Positions 18,034 to 27,196 of a DNA stretch of 64,000 nt are shown here, in pieces (the stretch's first letter is position 1; every line of letters starts with the position of its first letter). The DNA comes from Prevotella sp. GTDB taxonomy: Bacteria > Bacteroidota > Bacteroidia > Bacteroidales > Bacteroidaceae. Location: positions 62,001 through 126,000 of the forward strand of contig JAFZVV010000011.1 of NCBI GenBank assembly GCA_017617615.1. Reading direction: 5' to 3'. A program made the translations under genes and the position numbers. The notes under the pieces are model-generated. The model saw nothing but the letters and a program-made list of their open reading frames with translations, was not told the DNA's origin and did not search any database.

Positions 18034-20004
18034 ATGCAAGACATACCACAAAACGAGAGCAATTATTCAGCGAAAAACATTCAGGTGCTCGAAGGCCTTG
18101 AGGCCGTAAGGAAGCGCCCTGCCATGTATATTGGCGACATCAGCGAGAAAGGACTTCACCACCTGGTGAACGAGACGGTGGACAACTCCATCGACGAGGC
18201 AATGGCAGGCTATTGCACGCACATCGAGGTGACCATCAACGAAGACAACTCCGTCACCGTGCAGGACAACGGCCGCGGTATCCCCGTCGACGAGCACAAG
18301 AAGTTGCACAAGTCGGCCCTTGAGGTCGTGATGACCGTGCTCCATGCCGGCGGTAAGTTCGACAAAGGCTCCTACAAGGTGAGTGGTGGTCTGCACGGTG
18401 TGGGTGTGAGCTGTGTCAACGCCCTCTCTTCACGCATGCTCTCCCAGGTGTTCCGCGACGGCAAGATCTACCAGCAGGAATACGAGAAGGGCCATCCCCT
18501 TTATCCCGTCAAGGTGGTGGGCACTACCGACAAGCAAGGCACCCGCCAGCAGTTCTGGCCCGACAAGACGATATTCACCACCACGGTGTACCAATACGAC
18601 ATCATCGCCCGGCGCATGCGCGAACTGGCATACCTCAACGCCGGTATCACCATCACCCTCACCGACCTCCGTCCCGACGACAATGGCGACACACGCCAGG
18701 AGGTGTTCCATGCCAGAGACGGTCTGAAAGCCTTCGTGAAGTTCATCGACCGCCACCGCACCCATCTCTTCGATGATGTCATCTACCTGAAGACAGAGAA
18801 GCAAGGCATCCCCATCGAGGTGGCAGTGATGTACAACACCGACTACTCGGAAAACATCCACTCGTATGTGAACAACATCAACACCATCGAAGGAGGTACT
18901 CACCTGATGGGATTCCGCATGGCGCTCACCCGTACGTTGAAGAAATATGCCGACAACGACCCTGTCATCTCTAAACAGATAGAGAAAGCCAAGATAGAAA
19001 TTACCGGTGAGGATTTCCGCGAGGGTCTCACCGCCGTTATCTCCATCAAGGTGGCAGAGCCGCAGTTTGAGGGACAGACGAAGACGAAGCTGGGCAACAG
19101 CGAGGTGACAGGTGCCGTGCAGCAGGCAGTGGGCGAGGCGCTCTCCAACTACCTCGAGGAGCACCCGAAGGAAGCCAAGCAAATCTGCGACAAGGTGGTG
19201 CTTGCCGCCACAGCACGCATCGCAGCCCGCAAGGCCCGCGAGAGCGTGCAGCGCAAGAACGTGATGTCGGGCGGCGGTCTTCCCGGTAAACTGGCCGACT
19301 GTTCCAACAAAGACCCGAAAGAGTGTGAAATCTTCCTCGTCGAGGGCGACTCCGCCGGTGGCAGCGCAAAGCAAGGCCGCGACCGCTATACCCAGGCCAT
19401 CCTCCCCCTCCGCGGTAAAATCCTCAACGTGGAGAAGGTCATGTGGCACAAGGTGTTCGAGAGCGAGTCGGTGATGAACATCATCCAAAGCATCGGCGTG
19501 CGCTTCGGTGTCGAAGGCGAAGGCGACAAAGAGGCCAACATCGACAAGTTGCGCTACGACAAGATTATCATCATGACCGACGCCGATGTCGATGGTTCCC
19601 ACATCGACACCCTCATCATGACCCTCTTCTACCGTTTCATGCCAAAGGTTATCCAGGAGGGACACCTCTACATCGCTACCCCACCGCTCTATCTCTGCAC
19701 CTACAAGAACAAGGTGAAGGAGTATTGCTATACCGACCAGCAGCGACAGGCCTTCCTCGACAAGTATGGCAACGGCGTGGAAGGCACAAGCATCCACACT
19801 ACCCGCTACAAAGGTCTGGGTGAGATGAACCCCGAACAGTTGTGGGACACCACGATGAACCCCGAGACCCGCCTCCTGAAACGGGTAAGCATTGAGAATG
19901 CCGCCGAAGCCGACGAGATATTCTCGATGCTGATGGGCGACGATGTGGAGCCACGGCGCGAGTTCATCGAGGCCAACGCCACTTATGCCAATATCGACGC
20001 ATAG
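18034..20004 (+). CDS. gyrB: DNA gyrase subunit B
   Basis: GyrB is the ATPase subunit of type II topoisomerase gyrase. The GHKL ATPase domain is seen in NETVDNSIDEAMAGYC, DNGRGIPVDEH and GGLHGVGVSCVNALS. The TOPRIM domain has EGDSAGGSAKQGRDR and the metal-binding DADVDGSHIDTL; the C-terminal RYKGLGEMNPEQLWDTTMNP is the GyrB/ParE signature. At 656 residues it is the short form lacking the 170-residue insert of E. coli GyrB, as usual in Bacteroidetes. The choice of GyrB rather than ParE follows from these TOPRIM and C-terminal motifs and is not absolute. It is monocistronic between a promoter and a terminator. Confidence 0.95.
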   Translation: MQDIPQNESNYSAKNIQVLEGLEAVRKRPAMYIGDISEKGLHHLVNETVDNSIDEAMAGYCTHIEVTINEDNSVTVQDNGRGIPVDEHKKLHKSALEVVMTVLHAGGKFDKGSYKVSGGLHGVGVSCVNALSSRMLSQVFRDGKIYQQEYEKGHPLYPVKVVGTTDKQGTRQQFWPDKTIFTTTVYQYDIIARRMRELAYLNAGITITLTDLRPDDNGDTRQEVFHARDGLKAFVKFIDRHRTHLFDDVIYLKTEKQGIPIEVAVMYNTDYSENIHSYVNNINTIEGGTHLMGFRMALTRTLKKYADNDPVISKQIEKAKIEITGEDFREGLTAVISIKVAEPQFEGQTKTKLGNSEVTGAVQQAVGEALSNYLEEHPKEAKQICDKVVLAATARIAARKARESVQRKNVMSGGGLPGKLADCSNKDPKECEIFLVEGDSAGGSAKQGRDRYTQAILPLRGKILNVEKVMWHKVFESESVMNIIQSIGVRFGVEGEGDKEANIDKLRYDKIIIMTDADVDGSHIDTLIMTLFYRFMPKVIQEGHLYIATPPLYLCTYKNKVKEYCYTDQQRQAFLDKYGNGVEGTSIHTTRYKGLGEMNPEQLWDTTMNPETRLLKRVSIENAAEADEIFSMLMGDDVEPRREFIEANATYANIDA

Positions 20005-20008
20005 CATC

Positions 20009-20037
20009 ATCATGGGGGCCGTCTTGGTCCCCATGAT
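20009..20037 (+). terminator. Terminator after gyrB
   Basis: Stem 20009-20020 with 20026-20037 (ATCATGGGG/CCCCATGAT plus inner GC pairs and one wobble), 5-base loop, followed by ACTTTATAT. The stem begins 5 bases after the gyrB stop. Confidence 0.8.
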
Positions 20038-20064
20038 ACTTTATATAAACCTATAGTGCCTATT

Positions 20065-20100
20065 CTATAGTTCCTATAGTTACTATAGTTCCTATAAAAC
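20065..20100 (+). repeat. Four 9-bp tandem repeats carrying CTATAG palindromes
   Basis: CTATAGTTC, CTATAGTTA, CTATAGTTC and CTATAAAAC follow each other without gaps from 20065 to 20100, and a further CTATAG lies at 20051. The array occupies the space between the gyrB terminator and the GH95 start (20124), where an operator or promoter of the GH95 gene would lie. Confidence 0.85.
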
Positions 20101-20123
20101 CCACAAAAACCCCTTTATACCCC

Positions 20124-22529
20124 ATGAAAAATACCCTTATCGCCCTGTTGTTCACCTGTCTGGGTACCAGTGCCCTCGCCCAGCCACAATCCCCAATGCG
20201 CCTGTGGTTTGACAGGCCTGCCGACTATTTCGAAGAGTCGTTGCTTATCGGAAACGGCAAGCTGGGTGCCATCATCTATGGCGGTGTCGGCGACAACACC
20301 ATATTCCTCAACGACATCACACTGTGGACGGGCAAGCCCGTCGACCCTAACCTCGATGCCGGAGCGAGCGTGTGGATTCCCCGTATCAGGGAAGCCCTCT
20401 TCCAGGAAGACTATGCCCTGGCCGACAGTCTGCAGCTGCGCGTACAGGGACCCAACTCCCAGTATTTCCAGCCCCTCGGCACCCTCCATATCCTCGACGA
20501 CGACAGTACCGCCTTCGAGGGCTACTACCGTGAGCTGAGTCTCGACAGTGCGATCTGCCGCGACCAATACTTGCGTGGCGACAAGCGGTTCACCCGCGAA
20601 TATTTCGCCTCACACCCCGACAAACTCATCGCCATCCGCATCAAGAGCGACGGTCCGCACATCAACCTGCGCCTGACACTCACCGCACAGGTGCCCCATC
20701 ATTGCAAGGCCACCGCACCTGCTGCCACGACAGGACAACTCACGATGACTGGCCATGCCGTAGGCGATGCCACAGAAAGCATCCGCTTCTGCAGCATGCT
20801 CAAGGCGGAGACCGACCAGGGACAGGTGACGGGCACCGACAGCACGCTCACCGTCAGCGGGGCACGGCAACTTACGCTCTATTTTGTCAATGCGACGAGT
20901 TTCAACGGTGCCGACAACCATCCCGTGACGGCTGGGGCGCCCTATCTCGACAACGCCACCAACGACCTGTGGCATACCGCCAACTACACCTATGAGGAGA
21001 TGCTCCGCCGCCATGTCGATGACTACCGGAAATTCTACACCCGCACCACCCTGCGCCTAGGCGGTTCCGACACCGCCGACCTCGCCATGCCCACTGACGT
21101 CCTGCTCCGCAAGTATACTGACGAAGGCGCAAAGAGCCGTTATCTGGAAACACTGTATTTCCAGTACGGCCGTTACCTACTCATTTCGAGTTCACGCACA
21201 CCATCAGTACCCGCCAACCTCCAAGGATTGTGGACCACGCACCTCTATTCGCCCTGGCGCGGCAACTACACCGTGAATATCAACCTCGAAGAGAACTACT
21301 GGCCCGCCGAGGTGTGCAACCTCAGCGAGATGACCACCCCGTTGTGGGGATTCATGGAAGCACTGGCTGCCAACGGCAGCCATGTGGCACGCAACTACTA
21401 CGGCATATCACGGGGATGGTGCTCCAGCCACAACAGCGACATCTGGGCGATGGCAAACCCCGTGGGAGAGAAACGGGAAAGCCCGGAATGGAGCAACTGG
21501 AACCTCGGTGGCGCATGGCTGTCGCAAGCCCTCTGGGAGCACTATCGCTTCACCCTCGACAAGGATTTCCTCACCCAGACCGCCTACCCCCTCCTCCGCG
21601 GTGCCACTGCCTTCTGCCTCGACTGGCTCATCGACAACCCCAAGCAACCCGGTGAACTGATTACCGCACCGAGCACCTCGCCCGAAAACGAATACAAGAC
21701 CACCGAAGGCTATCATGGCACCACCTGTTATGGCGGCACTGCCGACCTCGCCATCATCCGTGAACTCTTCGAGAACACGCTGGCAGCTGGCCGTATCGTC
21801 GGTGGCGACAAGCCTTTCCTGAAAGAAGTGGAGAAGAGCCTCCGCCGACTGCACCCCTATACCGTGGGACATGAAGGCGACATCAATGAGTGGTACTACG
21901 ACTGGGACGACTGGGACCCGCAGCACCGCCACCAGTCGCATCTCATCGGCCTCTATCCCGGTCATCAGATTACCGTCGACGGCACGCCCCAACTCGCCCG
22001 TGCCGCCACCCGCAGCCTGGAAATCAAGGGCGACAAGACCACGGGATGGAGCACCGGATGGCGCATCAACCTCTGGGCACGCCTGCGTAACGCCACTCAG
22101 GCCTACCACATCTACAAGACGTTGCTCACCTATGTATCGCCCGACGGATACAGGGGGCCCGACCGTCGGCGCTCTGGTGGTACCTATCCCAACCTGCTCG
22201 ACGCCCACCCGCCTTTCCAGATCGACGGCAATTTCGGCGGTACTGCCGGTGTGTGCGAGATGCTGCTCCAAAGCGATGAAAAAAGCATGGAGATATTGCC
22301 CGCCCTACCGGAACAATGGCCATCGGGCGAAGTAAAGGGACTGCGTGCCCGTGGCGGGCACACCGTGGATATTTGTTGGAAGCGAGGTGCCGACAAAGCC
22401 CATCAGGTCACCGTCACCATTACCTCGATACAGAAAGGGAAGATTCGTGTCAGCTGTGAGGGAGTCACCCGCACGGTAAAGACAAAGGCAGGCGAGACCA
22501 TCACCGTGGTGTTCGACCTTCCGAAATAG
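20124..22529 (+). CDS. GH95 family glycoside hydrolase (probable alpha-L-fucosidase), secreted
   Basis: A GH95 enzyme that removes terminal alpha-1,2-linked fucose or related alpha-L-galactose from glycans; inverting mechanism. A signal peptide (about residues 1-19, ending ALAQ) sends it to the periplasm. The N-terminal beta domain begins [24 protein letters not shown]. Catalytic residues of the (alpha/alpha)6 barrel can be placed by motif: N385 and N387 in [11 protein letters not shown]521 in TSPENEY, and D701 in FQIDGNFGG. Length 801 fits the family. It faces an AraC regulator with only 9 bases between their stop codons. Substrate (fucose versus L-galactose in xyloglucan) cannot be fixed from sequence. 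Confidence 0.9.
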   Translation: MKNTLIALLFTCLGTSALAQPQSPMRLWFDRPADYFEESLLIGNGKLGAIIYGGVGDNTIFLNDITLWTGKPVDPNLDAGASVWIPRIREALFQEDYALADSLQLRVQGPNSQYFQPLGTLHILDDDSTAFEGYYRELSLDSAICRDQYLRGDKRFTREYFASHPDKLIAIRIKSDGPHINLRLTLTAQVPHHCKATAPAATTGQLTMTGHAVGDATESIRFCSMLKAETDQGQVTGTDSTLTVSGARQLTLYFVNATSFNGADNHPVTAGAPYLDNATNDLWHTANYTYEEMLRRHVDDYRKFYTRTTLRLGGSDTADLAMPTDVLLRKYTDEGAKSRYLETLYFQYGRYLLISSSRTPSVPANLQGLWTTHLYSPWRGNYTVNINLEENYWPAEVCNLSEMTTPLWGFMEALAANGSHVARNYYGISRGWCSSHNSDIWAMANPVGEKRESPEWSNWNLGGAWLSQALWEHYRFTLDKDFLTQTAYPLLRGATAFCLDWLIDNPKQPGELITAPSTSPENEYKTTEGYHGTTCYGGTADLAIIRELFENTLAAGRIVGGDKPFLKEVEKSLRRLHPYTVGHEGDINEWYYDWDDWDPQHRHQSHLIGLYPGHQITVDGTPQLARAATRSLEIKGDKTTGWSTGWRINLWARLRNATQAYHIYKTLLTYVSPDGYRGPDRRRSGGTYPNLLDAHPPFQIDGNFGGTAGVCEMLLQSDEKSMEILPALPEQWPSGEVKGLRARGGHTVDICWKRGADKAHQVTVTITSIQKGKIRVSCEGVTRTVKTKAGETITVVFDLPK

Positions 22530-22538
22530 ACAAACGCA

Positions 22539-23417
22539 CTACGACCTGCGGTATTTCGTCGGCGATATCCCCACATGCTCCTTGAAGTACTTGCCAAGGA
22601 ACGACTGGTTGGGGAAATTCAGCGTCTCCGCCACCTCCTTGATGCTCATCGTGGAGTTCTTTAGTAACACCCTGATTTCAAGTGTCACATAGTGGTCTAT
22701 CCAGTCGTTGGGCGTCCGACGGCTCACCTGTTTCACCGTCTCGGAAAGGTATTTCGACGAGATGCACAATTGCTTGGCATACCATCCCACCTTGCGCTCT
22801 CTCTTGAAATTGTCTTTCAGCAGCATGATGAAATCATTGAAAATAGCCTCTGCCCTGGTGCGTTTCGGCTCCGACTGTTTCTTCTGGTATATCTCGTTGC
22901 CGATGTCATACATCATGGCTTTCAGCAACATGATGGCGAGTTCCTTGCGGTAGAGATTTTCCGTTTCGTCCACTTTCTTGCACAACATCAGGAAATACTC
23001 CATGAACGTGTCGGCTTTTTCCTGATTGATGTTGAAGACGGGATGTGAATAAGCGAAGAGGAAGAGTTGTGACATATCGTGCACCTCCTTGATGATTTCG
23101 GCAAAGAAGTCGTTAGAAACCATAATGGCGACACCCTTGCAGTCGCGGCTGAGCATGTAGTTGCCCACCACCTGTCCCTTGTTCACGATAATCACATCGT
23201 TCTTGTGCACCATGTGCTCCACGGTATCGACGCTATACTGCGCGCTGCCCTCATGACAGAAGGCCACGAAAAGGCAGTCCATCCGCTTCGGGTCGGTGGT
23301 GAGCGGCACCTCTTCGAACGAGCGGAAAATCACCAGTTCGTCCTCGATAAACAAACAGTCGCTGTGAAGGGCCTTGGCCTGAGGCACATTCACCTCAAGG
23401 TAGTGTATCTTGTCCAT
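22539..23417 (-). CDS. AraC family transcriptional regulator
   Basis: A 292-residue regulator with an N-terminal cupin-like sensing domain (about 1-180) and a C-terminal AraC-type double helix-turn-helix (about 195-292). The DNA-binding part shows CISSKYLSETVKQVSRRTP and the hallmark SIKEVAETLNFPNQSFLGKYFKEHVGISPTKYR. The ligand is unknown. It converges with the GH95 gene and lies 38 bases after the DUF3109 gene in the same direction, so it is probably co-transcribed with ung and DUF3109 rather than dedicated to GH95. Confidence 0.92.
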   Translation of the reverse strand: MDKIHYLEVNVPQAKALHSDCLFIEDELVIFRSFEEVPLTTDPKRMDCLFVAFCHEGSAQYSVDTVEHMVHKNDVIIVNKGQVVGNYMLSRDCKGVAIMVSNDFFAEIIKEVHDMSQLFLFAYSHPVFNINQEKADTFMEYFLMLCKKVDETENLYRKELAIMLLKAMMYDIGNEIYQKKQSEPKRTRAEAIFNDFIMLLKDNFKRERKVGWYAKQLCISSKYLSETVKQVSRRTPNDWIDHYVTLEIRVLLKNSTMSIKEVAETLNFPNQSFLGKYFKEHVGISPTKYRRS

Positions 23418-23455
23418 GATAGCAGTGTTTAGATTTTCAAGATGCTCAAGATTCT

Positions 23456-24058
23456 CTATGTATTGAGCAGGGCCTGGGCAGTGGCTTCCAACTCATCATA
23501 CCACTCTTGTCCGAACCGTCTCACGAGCGGGTCTTTGAGGAACTTGTAGATGGGCAGTTGGAGCCGGTTGCCCAGCGCCACGGCATCACGGCAAACCGTC
23601 CACTCGTTGTAGTTGAGTCCAATGAGGCCGCCCGACAACTTTTTCTCCCTTATGGGATAGAGCGCGCAACTGATGGGCTTGCAGAACCGTGTCTTCCCTG
23701 AACGGAACGCCTTTTCGAGCGCGCAGAGGCAAGTGCCGTCGGTGTCGTAACAGGTAAACACACAGTCGCGTCCTGCCACGATGCTTGTCACCAAGTCGCC
23801 CTCGCTGTCGGTATAGGCCACCCCCTGCTTGTCGACCACCGTCTGTGCCGATGCCGAGAGGTCGTGCCACACCGTTTCCAGGCATTCCTCTAAAGCAGCC
23901 ACCTCGTCGAGTGTCACGGGTGCCCCGGCGTCACCCTCCACGCAACACTTCCCCTTGCACGCCTTCAGGTCGCAGCAGAAATGTCGTGTGAGGATATCCG
24001 GCGAGAGGAGCACGTTGCCCACCTGCACGATGGGAATCATCCGCTTGTCGTTGTCCAT
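23456..24058 (-). CDS. DUF3109 family protein
   Basis: A 200-residue protein of the DUF3109 family, of unknown function. The N-terminal segment HFCCDLKACKGKCCVEGDAGAP carries a dense cysteine cluster and further cysteines follow (CVFTCYDTDGTCLCALE, CKPISCALYPIR), a pattern suggesting a metal or iron-sulfur site as in YkgJ-type proteins. No signal peptide is visible, so it should be cytoplasmic. It starts 3 bases after the ung stop codon, a tight coupling. Confidence 0.88.
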   Translation of the reverse strand: MDNDKRMIPIVQVGNVLLSPDILTRHFCCDLKACKGKCCVEGDAGAPVTLDEVAALEECLETVWHDLSASAQTVVDKQGVAYTDSEGDLVTSIVAGRDCVFTCYDTDGTCLCALEKAFRSGKTRFCKPISCALYPIREKKLSGGLIGLNYNEWTVCRDAVALGNRLQLPIYKFLKDPLVRRFGQEWYDELEATAQALLNT

Positions 24059-24061
24059 GGC

Positions 24062-24727
24062 TTACCAGTTGATGGGAGTCTGTTGGTGTGACGCAAGGAA
24101 GGCATTGGCCTGTGAGAAATGATGGTTGCCAAACCATCCCCCTCTGTTCGCCGAGAGTGGCGAGGGATGTACCGACTGCAGCACGAGGTGCTTGGTGCGG
24201 TCGATAAGAGCAGCCTTGCTGCGTGCATATCCTCCCCAGAGGATGAAGACGAGGTGGTCGCGGTGGTCGCTGAGTGCCTTGATGGCGGCATCGGTGAAGA
24301 CCTCCCACCCCTGGCGCTGGTGACTCGCCGCCTGGTGTGCCCTCACGGTGAGTGTGGCGTTGAGCAGCAACACGCCCTGTTCTGCCCATCGCGTGAGGTT
24401 TCCCGTGGCAGGCATGGGCTGTCCCAGGTCGAGTTCTATCTCCTTGAAGATATTGACGAGCGATGGTGGCATAGGCACACCCTCGGGCACAGAGAAACTC
24501 AGTCCCATAGCCTGTCCCGGCTCGTGATAGGGGTCTTGTCCGATAATCACCACCTTCACCTTGTCGAACGGACAGAGGTTGAAAGCGTTGAATATCAACC
24601 TTCCCGGGGGATAACAGGGATATTGCGCATACTCCCGCTTCACCATCTGCACCAAACTGGCGAAATACGGTTTCTCAAATTCCGCCGAGAGGTATCGTTT
24701 CCACGATTCTTCTATTTTTACGTCCAT
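24062..24727 (-). CDS. ung: Uracil-DNA glycosylase (family 1)
   Basis: Ung removes uracil from DNA by hydrolysing the N-glycosidic bond, starting base excision repair. The 221-residue protein has the water-activating motif GQDPYH (D65), the phosphate-compressing proline/serine segment PPSLVNIFKE, LLLNATLTVR, and the leucine-loop motif VHPSPLSANRGGW. All family 1 motifs are intact. It is followed by DUF3109 after 3 bases. The 105-base region between it and gpmI contains G/C-rich imperfect repeats but no clear terminator. Confidence 0.97.
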   Translation of the reverse strand: MDVKIEESWKRYLSAEFEKPYFASLVQMVKREYAQYPCYPPGRLIFNAFNLCPFDKVKVVIIGQDPYHEPGQAMGLSFSVPEGVPMPPSLVNIFKEIELDLGQPMPATGNLTRWAEQGVLLLNATLTVRAHQAASHQRQGWEVFTDAAIKALSDHRDHLVFILWGGYARSKAALIDRTKHLVLQSVHPSPLSANRGGWFGNHHFSQANAFLASHQQTPINW

Positions 24728-24832
24728 GAGGGTAAAGAAAAAAAGAATCCTCTCCCGGTCTCCCCCGGAGGAGGGGGGAAGGGGGAGATAGGGAAAACCT
24801 CCCCGGAGGAGCCGTATGGGAAAGGATATGGG

Positions 24833-26353
24833 TTAGTCGATGATGAGGTTCTCGCCAGTCATGTCGGCGGGCTGCTCCAGTCCGAGGATGTGGAGGATGG
24901 AGGGAGCCACGTCGGCAAGGCGTCCGTCTTTCACCTTCGCGCTGTTGTTGTCGGTGACGTAGATGAACGGCACGGGGTTGAGCGAGTGGGCCGTGTTGGG
25001 TGTGCCGTCTTCGTTGATGGCGTTGTCGGCATTGCCGTGGTCGGCGATGATGATGGCCTCGTAGCCTGCTGCCTTTGCAGCCTCAATCACCTCCTGCACG
25101 CAGTGGTCTACCGCCCATACCGCCTTGGCGATGGCGTTGTACACACCGGTATGCCCCACCATATCGCCATTGGCGAAGTTCACTACGATGAAGTCATACT
25201 TCTCTGTCTTGATGGCTTCCACGAGTTTGTCTTTCACCTCATAGGCGCTCATCTCCGGCTTCAGGTCGTAGGTGGGCACTTTCGGCGACGGCACGAGGAT
25301 ACGGTCCTCATTCTCATAGGGAGCCTCTCTTCCACCGTTGAAGAAGAAGGTGACGTGTGCATATTTCTCCGTCTCTGCCGTATGCAACTGTTTCTTTCCC
25401 AGTTTCGAGAGGTATTCTCCGAGCGTGTCTTCCACGTTCTCCTTGGGGAAGAGGATGTGCACACCCTTGAAGTTCGCATCGTAGGGTGTCATGCAGTAGT
25501 ACTGCAGTCCGGCGATGGTATGCATGCCCTGTTCCGGCATGTCTTCCTGGGTGAGGACCTGGGTGAGTTCCTTTGCGCGGTCGTTGCGGAAGTTGATGAA
25601 AATCACCACGTCGCCCTCCTGGATGGTACCGTCGATAGTGGCGTTGTTGATGGGTTTGATGAACTCATCGGTCACGCCCTCATCATAGCTCTCCTGCGTG
25701 GCAGCCACCATGTCCTGAGCCTGTTTGCCCTTGCCCTCCACGAGCAGGTCGTAGGCCTCCTTCACGCGTTCCCAGCGCTTGTCGCGGTCCATGGCATAGA
25801 AGCGTCCTACTATCGAGGCGATGGCGGCGTCGTTGGCACGGCACACCTCAGTGAGCTGCTCGATGAAACCGATGCCGCTCTTCGGGTCGGTGTCGCGGCC
25901 GTCCATGAAGCAGTGCACGAAGGTGCTGTTCTTCAGGCCATATTCCTTACCGATTTCCACGAGACGGAAAAGGTGATCGAGTGAGGAGTGCACCCCACCA
26001 TCAGAGGTGAGGCCCATCAGGTGGAGGCGCTTGCCGGTCTCCTTGGCGTAACTGTACGCGCTTACCACTTCGGGATTGCGGAGAATCGACCCGTCCTTGC
26101 AGGCGCGGTTGATCTTCACCAGGTCTTGGTATACCACGCGCCCGGCTCCGATATTCAGGTGTCCCACTTCGGAGTTGCCCATCTGTCCGTCGGGCAGACC
26201 CACGTCTTCGCCCGATGCCTGCAGCTGTGAGTGAGCGCTCACGGCATTCAGGTAGTCGAGATAGGGTGTGGGGGTGCGATAGATCACGTCACCCTCTCCG
26301 TGCTTGCCGATACCCCATCCGTCGAGTATCATAAGTAATGCTTTCTTTGCCAT
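24833..26353 (-). CDS. gpmI: 2,3-bisphosphoglycerate-independent phosphoglycerate mutase
   Basis: GpmI interconverts 3- and 2-phosphoglycerate in glycolysis using two Mn ions and a phosphoserine intermediate. Motifs: LMILDGWG at the N-terminus (first metal Asp), [21 protein letters not shown] with the catalytic Ser, [11 protein letters not shown], and in the phosphatase domain [12 protein letters not shown] and [10 protein letters not shown]. Length 506 is standard. A consensus promoter lies 60-90 bases upstream. Start ATG at 26353 gives [14 protein letters not shown]. Confidence 0.97.
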   Translation of the reverse strand: MAKKALLMILDGWGIGKHGEGDVIYRTPTPYLDYLNAVSAHSQLQASGEDVGLPDGQMGNSEVGHLNIGAGRVVYQDLVKINRACKDGSILRNPEVVSAYSYAKETGKRLHLMGLTSDGGVHSSLDHLFRLVEIGKEYGLKNSTFVHCFMDGRDTDPKSGIGFIEQLTEVCRANDAAIASIVGRFYAMDRDKRWERVKEAYDLLVEGKGKQAQDMVAATQESYDEGVTDEFIKPINNATIDGTIQEGDVVIFINFRNDRAKELTQVLTQEDMPEQGMHTIAGLQYYCMTPYDANFKGVHILFPKENVEDTLGEYLSKLGKKQLHTAETEKYAHVTFFFNGGREAPYENEDRILVPSPKVPTYDLKPEMSAYEVKDKLVEAIKTEKYDFIVVNFANGDMVGHTGVYNAIAKAVWAVDHCVQEVIEAAKAAGYEAIIIADHGNADNAINEDGTPNTAHSLNPVPFIYVTDNNSAKVKDGRLADVAPSILHILGLEQPADMTGENLIID

Positions 26354-26412
26354 ATTGATATGATGTTTTGTTGTTGTGTCGTTGTGTAAGTCAAGATGAC
26401 TGTTGGGGACTG

Positions 26413-26443
26413 CAAAATTACTGAAAAACGAGCGGAAAGCAAA
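26413..26443 (-). promoter_or_regulatory. Predicted promoter for gpmI
   Basis: On the minus strand, TTTG (26443-26440), 19 bases, then TAatTTTG (26420-26413) match the Bacteroidetes consensus. The predicted start of transcription is about 50 bases before the gpmI ATG. Confidence 0.75.
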
Positions 26444-26490
26444 ACAAAATCAAAAGTTTTTTGCATTCTCCGCCACTTTCCATCAACACG

Positions 26491-26513
26491 AAAAAACCGC
26501 CCCGAAGGGCGGT
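26491..26513 (-). terminator. Terminator after hsp20
   Basis: Read on the minus strand, a 7-bp GC-rich stem (26513-26507 with 26502-26496) with a 4-base TTCG loop is followed by a run of T. It ends the hsp20 transcript 22 bases after its stop codon. Confidence 0.88.
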
Positions 26514-26534
26514 CATTACCTATTCACCATGTGG

Positions 26535-26954
26535 TTATCCAATCTCTATGGCTCTTGCCACTTTTACCTTTGTCTCTTCAATCTTTGGCAGGTCGATGGT
26601 GAGGATGCCGTCGTTGACCTTGGCACCTATCTTCTCCTTGTCCACGTCGTCGGGCAGGATGAGTGCTTGCTCATATTTCGTGTATGAGAACTCACGGCGC
26701 AGGTAGTGCATCTTCTCGTCGTCTTCCTTCTTCTCGTTCTTCTGTTCCATCTTGATGATGAGGTTGCCCTCGTCGTTGATGTTCACGAAGAAGTCCTCCT
26801 TCTTCAAGCCCGGTGCGGCCACTTCGACCACGTATTTGCTTTCGCTTTCCTTCACGTTGATGGCGGGCGCTGTGGTAGAGGTCTTCGGCAGGTTGAGTCC
26901 CACGTTCATCAAGTCATTGAACAACTCCGGTAACCAATAATTTCCACTTCTCAT
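26535..26954 (-). CDS. Small heat shock protein, Hsp20/alpha-crystallin family
   Basis: An ATP-independent holdase chaperone. The alpha-crystallin domain spans about residues 30-130 (YVVEVAAPGLKKEDFFVNINDEGNLIIKME ... ILPDDVDKEKIGAKVNDGILTIDLPK), followed by a short tail with the I-x-I anchor (AIEIG) that joins subunits into oligomers. The 139-residue length is typical. It is monocistronic, ended by a strong terminator. Upstream is a striking inverted pair of TGTCATTTTG motifs, which may serve heat-shock control. Confidence 0.95.
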   Translation of the reverse strand: MRSGNYWLPELFNDLMNVGLNLPKTSTTAPAINVKESESKYVVEVAAPGLKKEDFFVNINDEGNLIIKMEQKNEKKEDDEKMHYLRREFSYTKYEQALILPDDVDKEKIGAKVNDGILTIDLPKIEETKVKVARAIEIG

Positions 26955-27073
26955 AACTTAAATCTCCTATTATTTATTAAAAAAATTGTTGTTGGTTCTC
27001 TTTATCTTGGAGGCCTTGATTATCTTCGGCCTTCGCTTAAGAATATGCAACGAACGTGCCACGTTGATTATAG

Positions 27074-27107
27074 TGTCATTTTGTCAGTTAAGCATGCCAA
27101 AATGACA
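27074..27107. promoter_or_regulatory. Inverted TGTCATTTTG pair between hsp20 and capA-like gene
   Basis: TGTCATTTTG (27074-27083) and its exact reverse complement (27098-27107) are separated by 14 bases; the match extends to a 13-mer TGTCATTTTGkCA on each side. The site lies 120 bases before hsp20 (minus) and 90 bases before the CapA-like gene (plus). It looks like an operator or an alternative-sigma promoter pair; the regulator is not known from sequence. Confidence 0.6.
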
Positions 27108-27196
27108 AAAACATCTTCAAAGCACCATTCTATTCCCATTTTATGAGATGAAACGAGAATAAATGACTAACTTCGCAGCACCAAAAAAGCAAGACC

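Noticed and set aside
18430..20034. Antisense open frame of over 500 codons opposite gyrB
   Set aside because: The opposite-strand frame reflects codon bias of gyrB. The predicted product has no recognisable motif and no start signal.
24728..24832. G/C-rich imperfect repeats between ung and gpmI
   Set aside because: Only short CCGGAGG-type repeats are seen, with no array, no stable stem and T run, and no mobile-element end.
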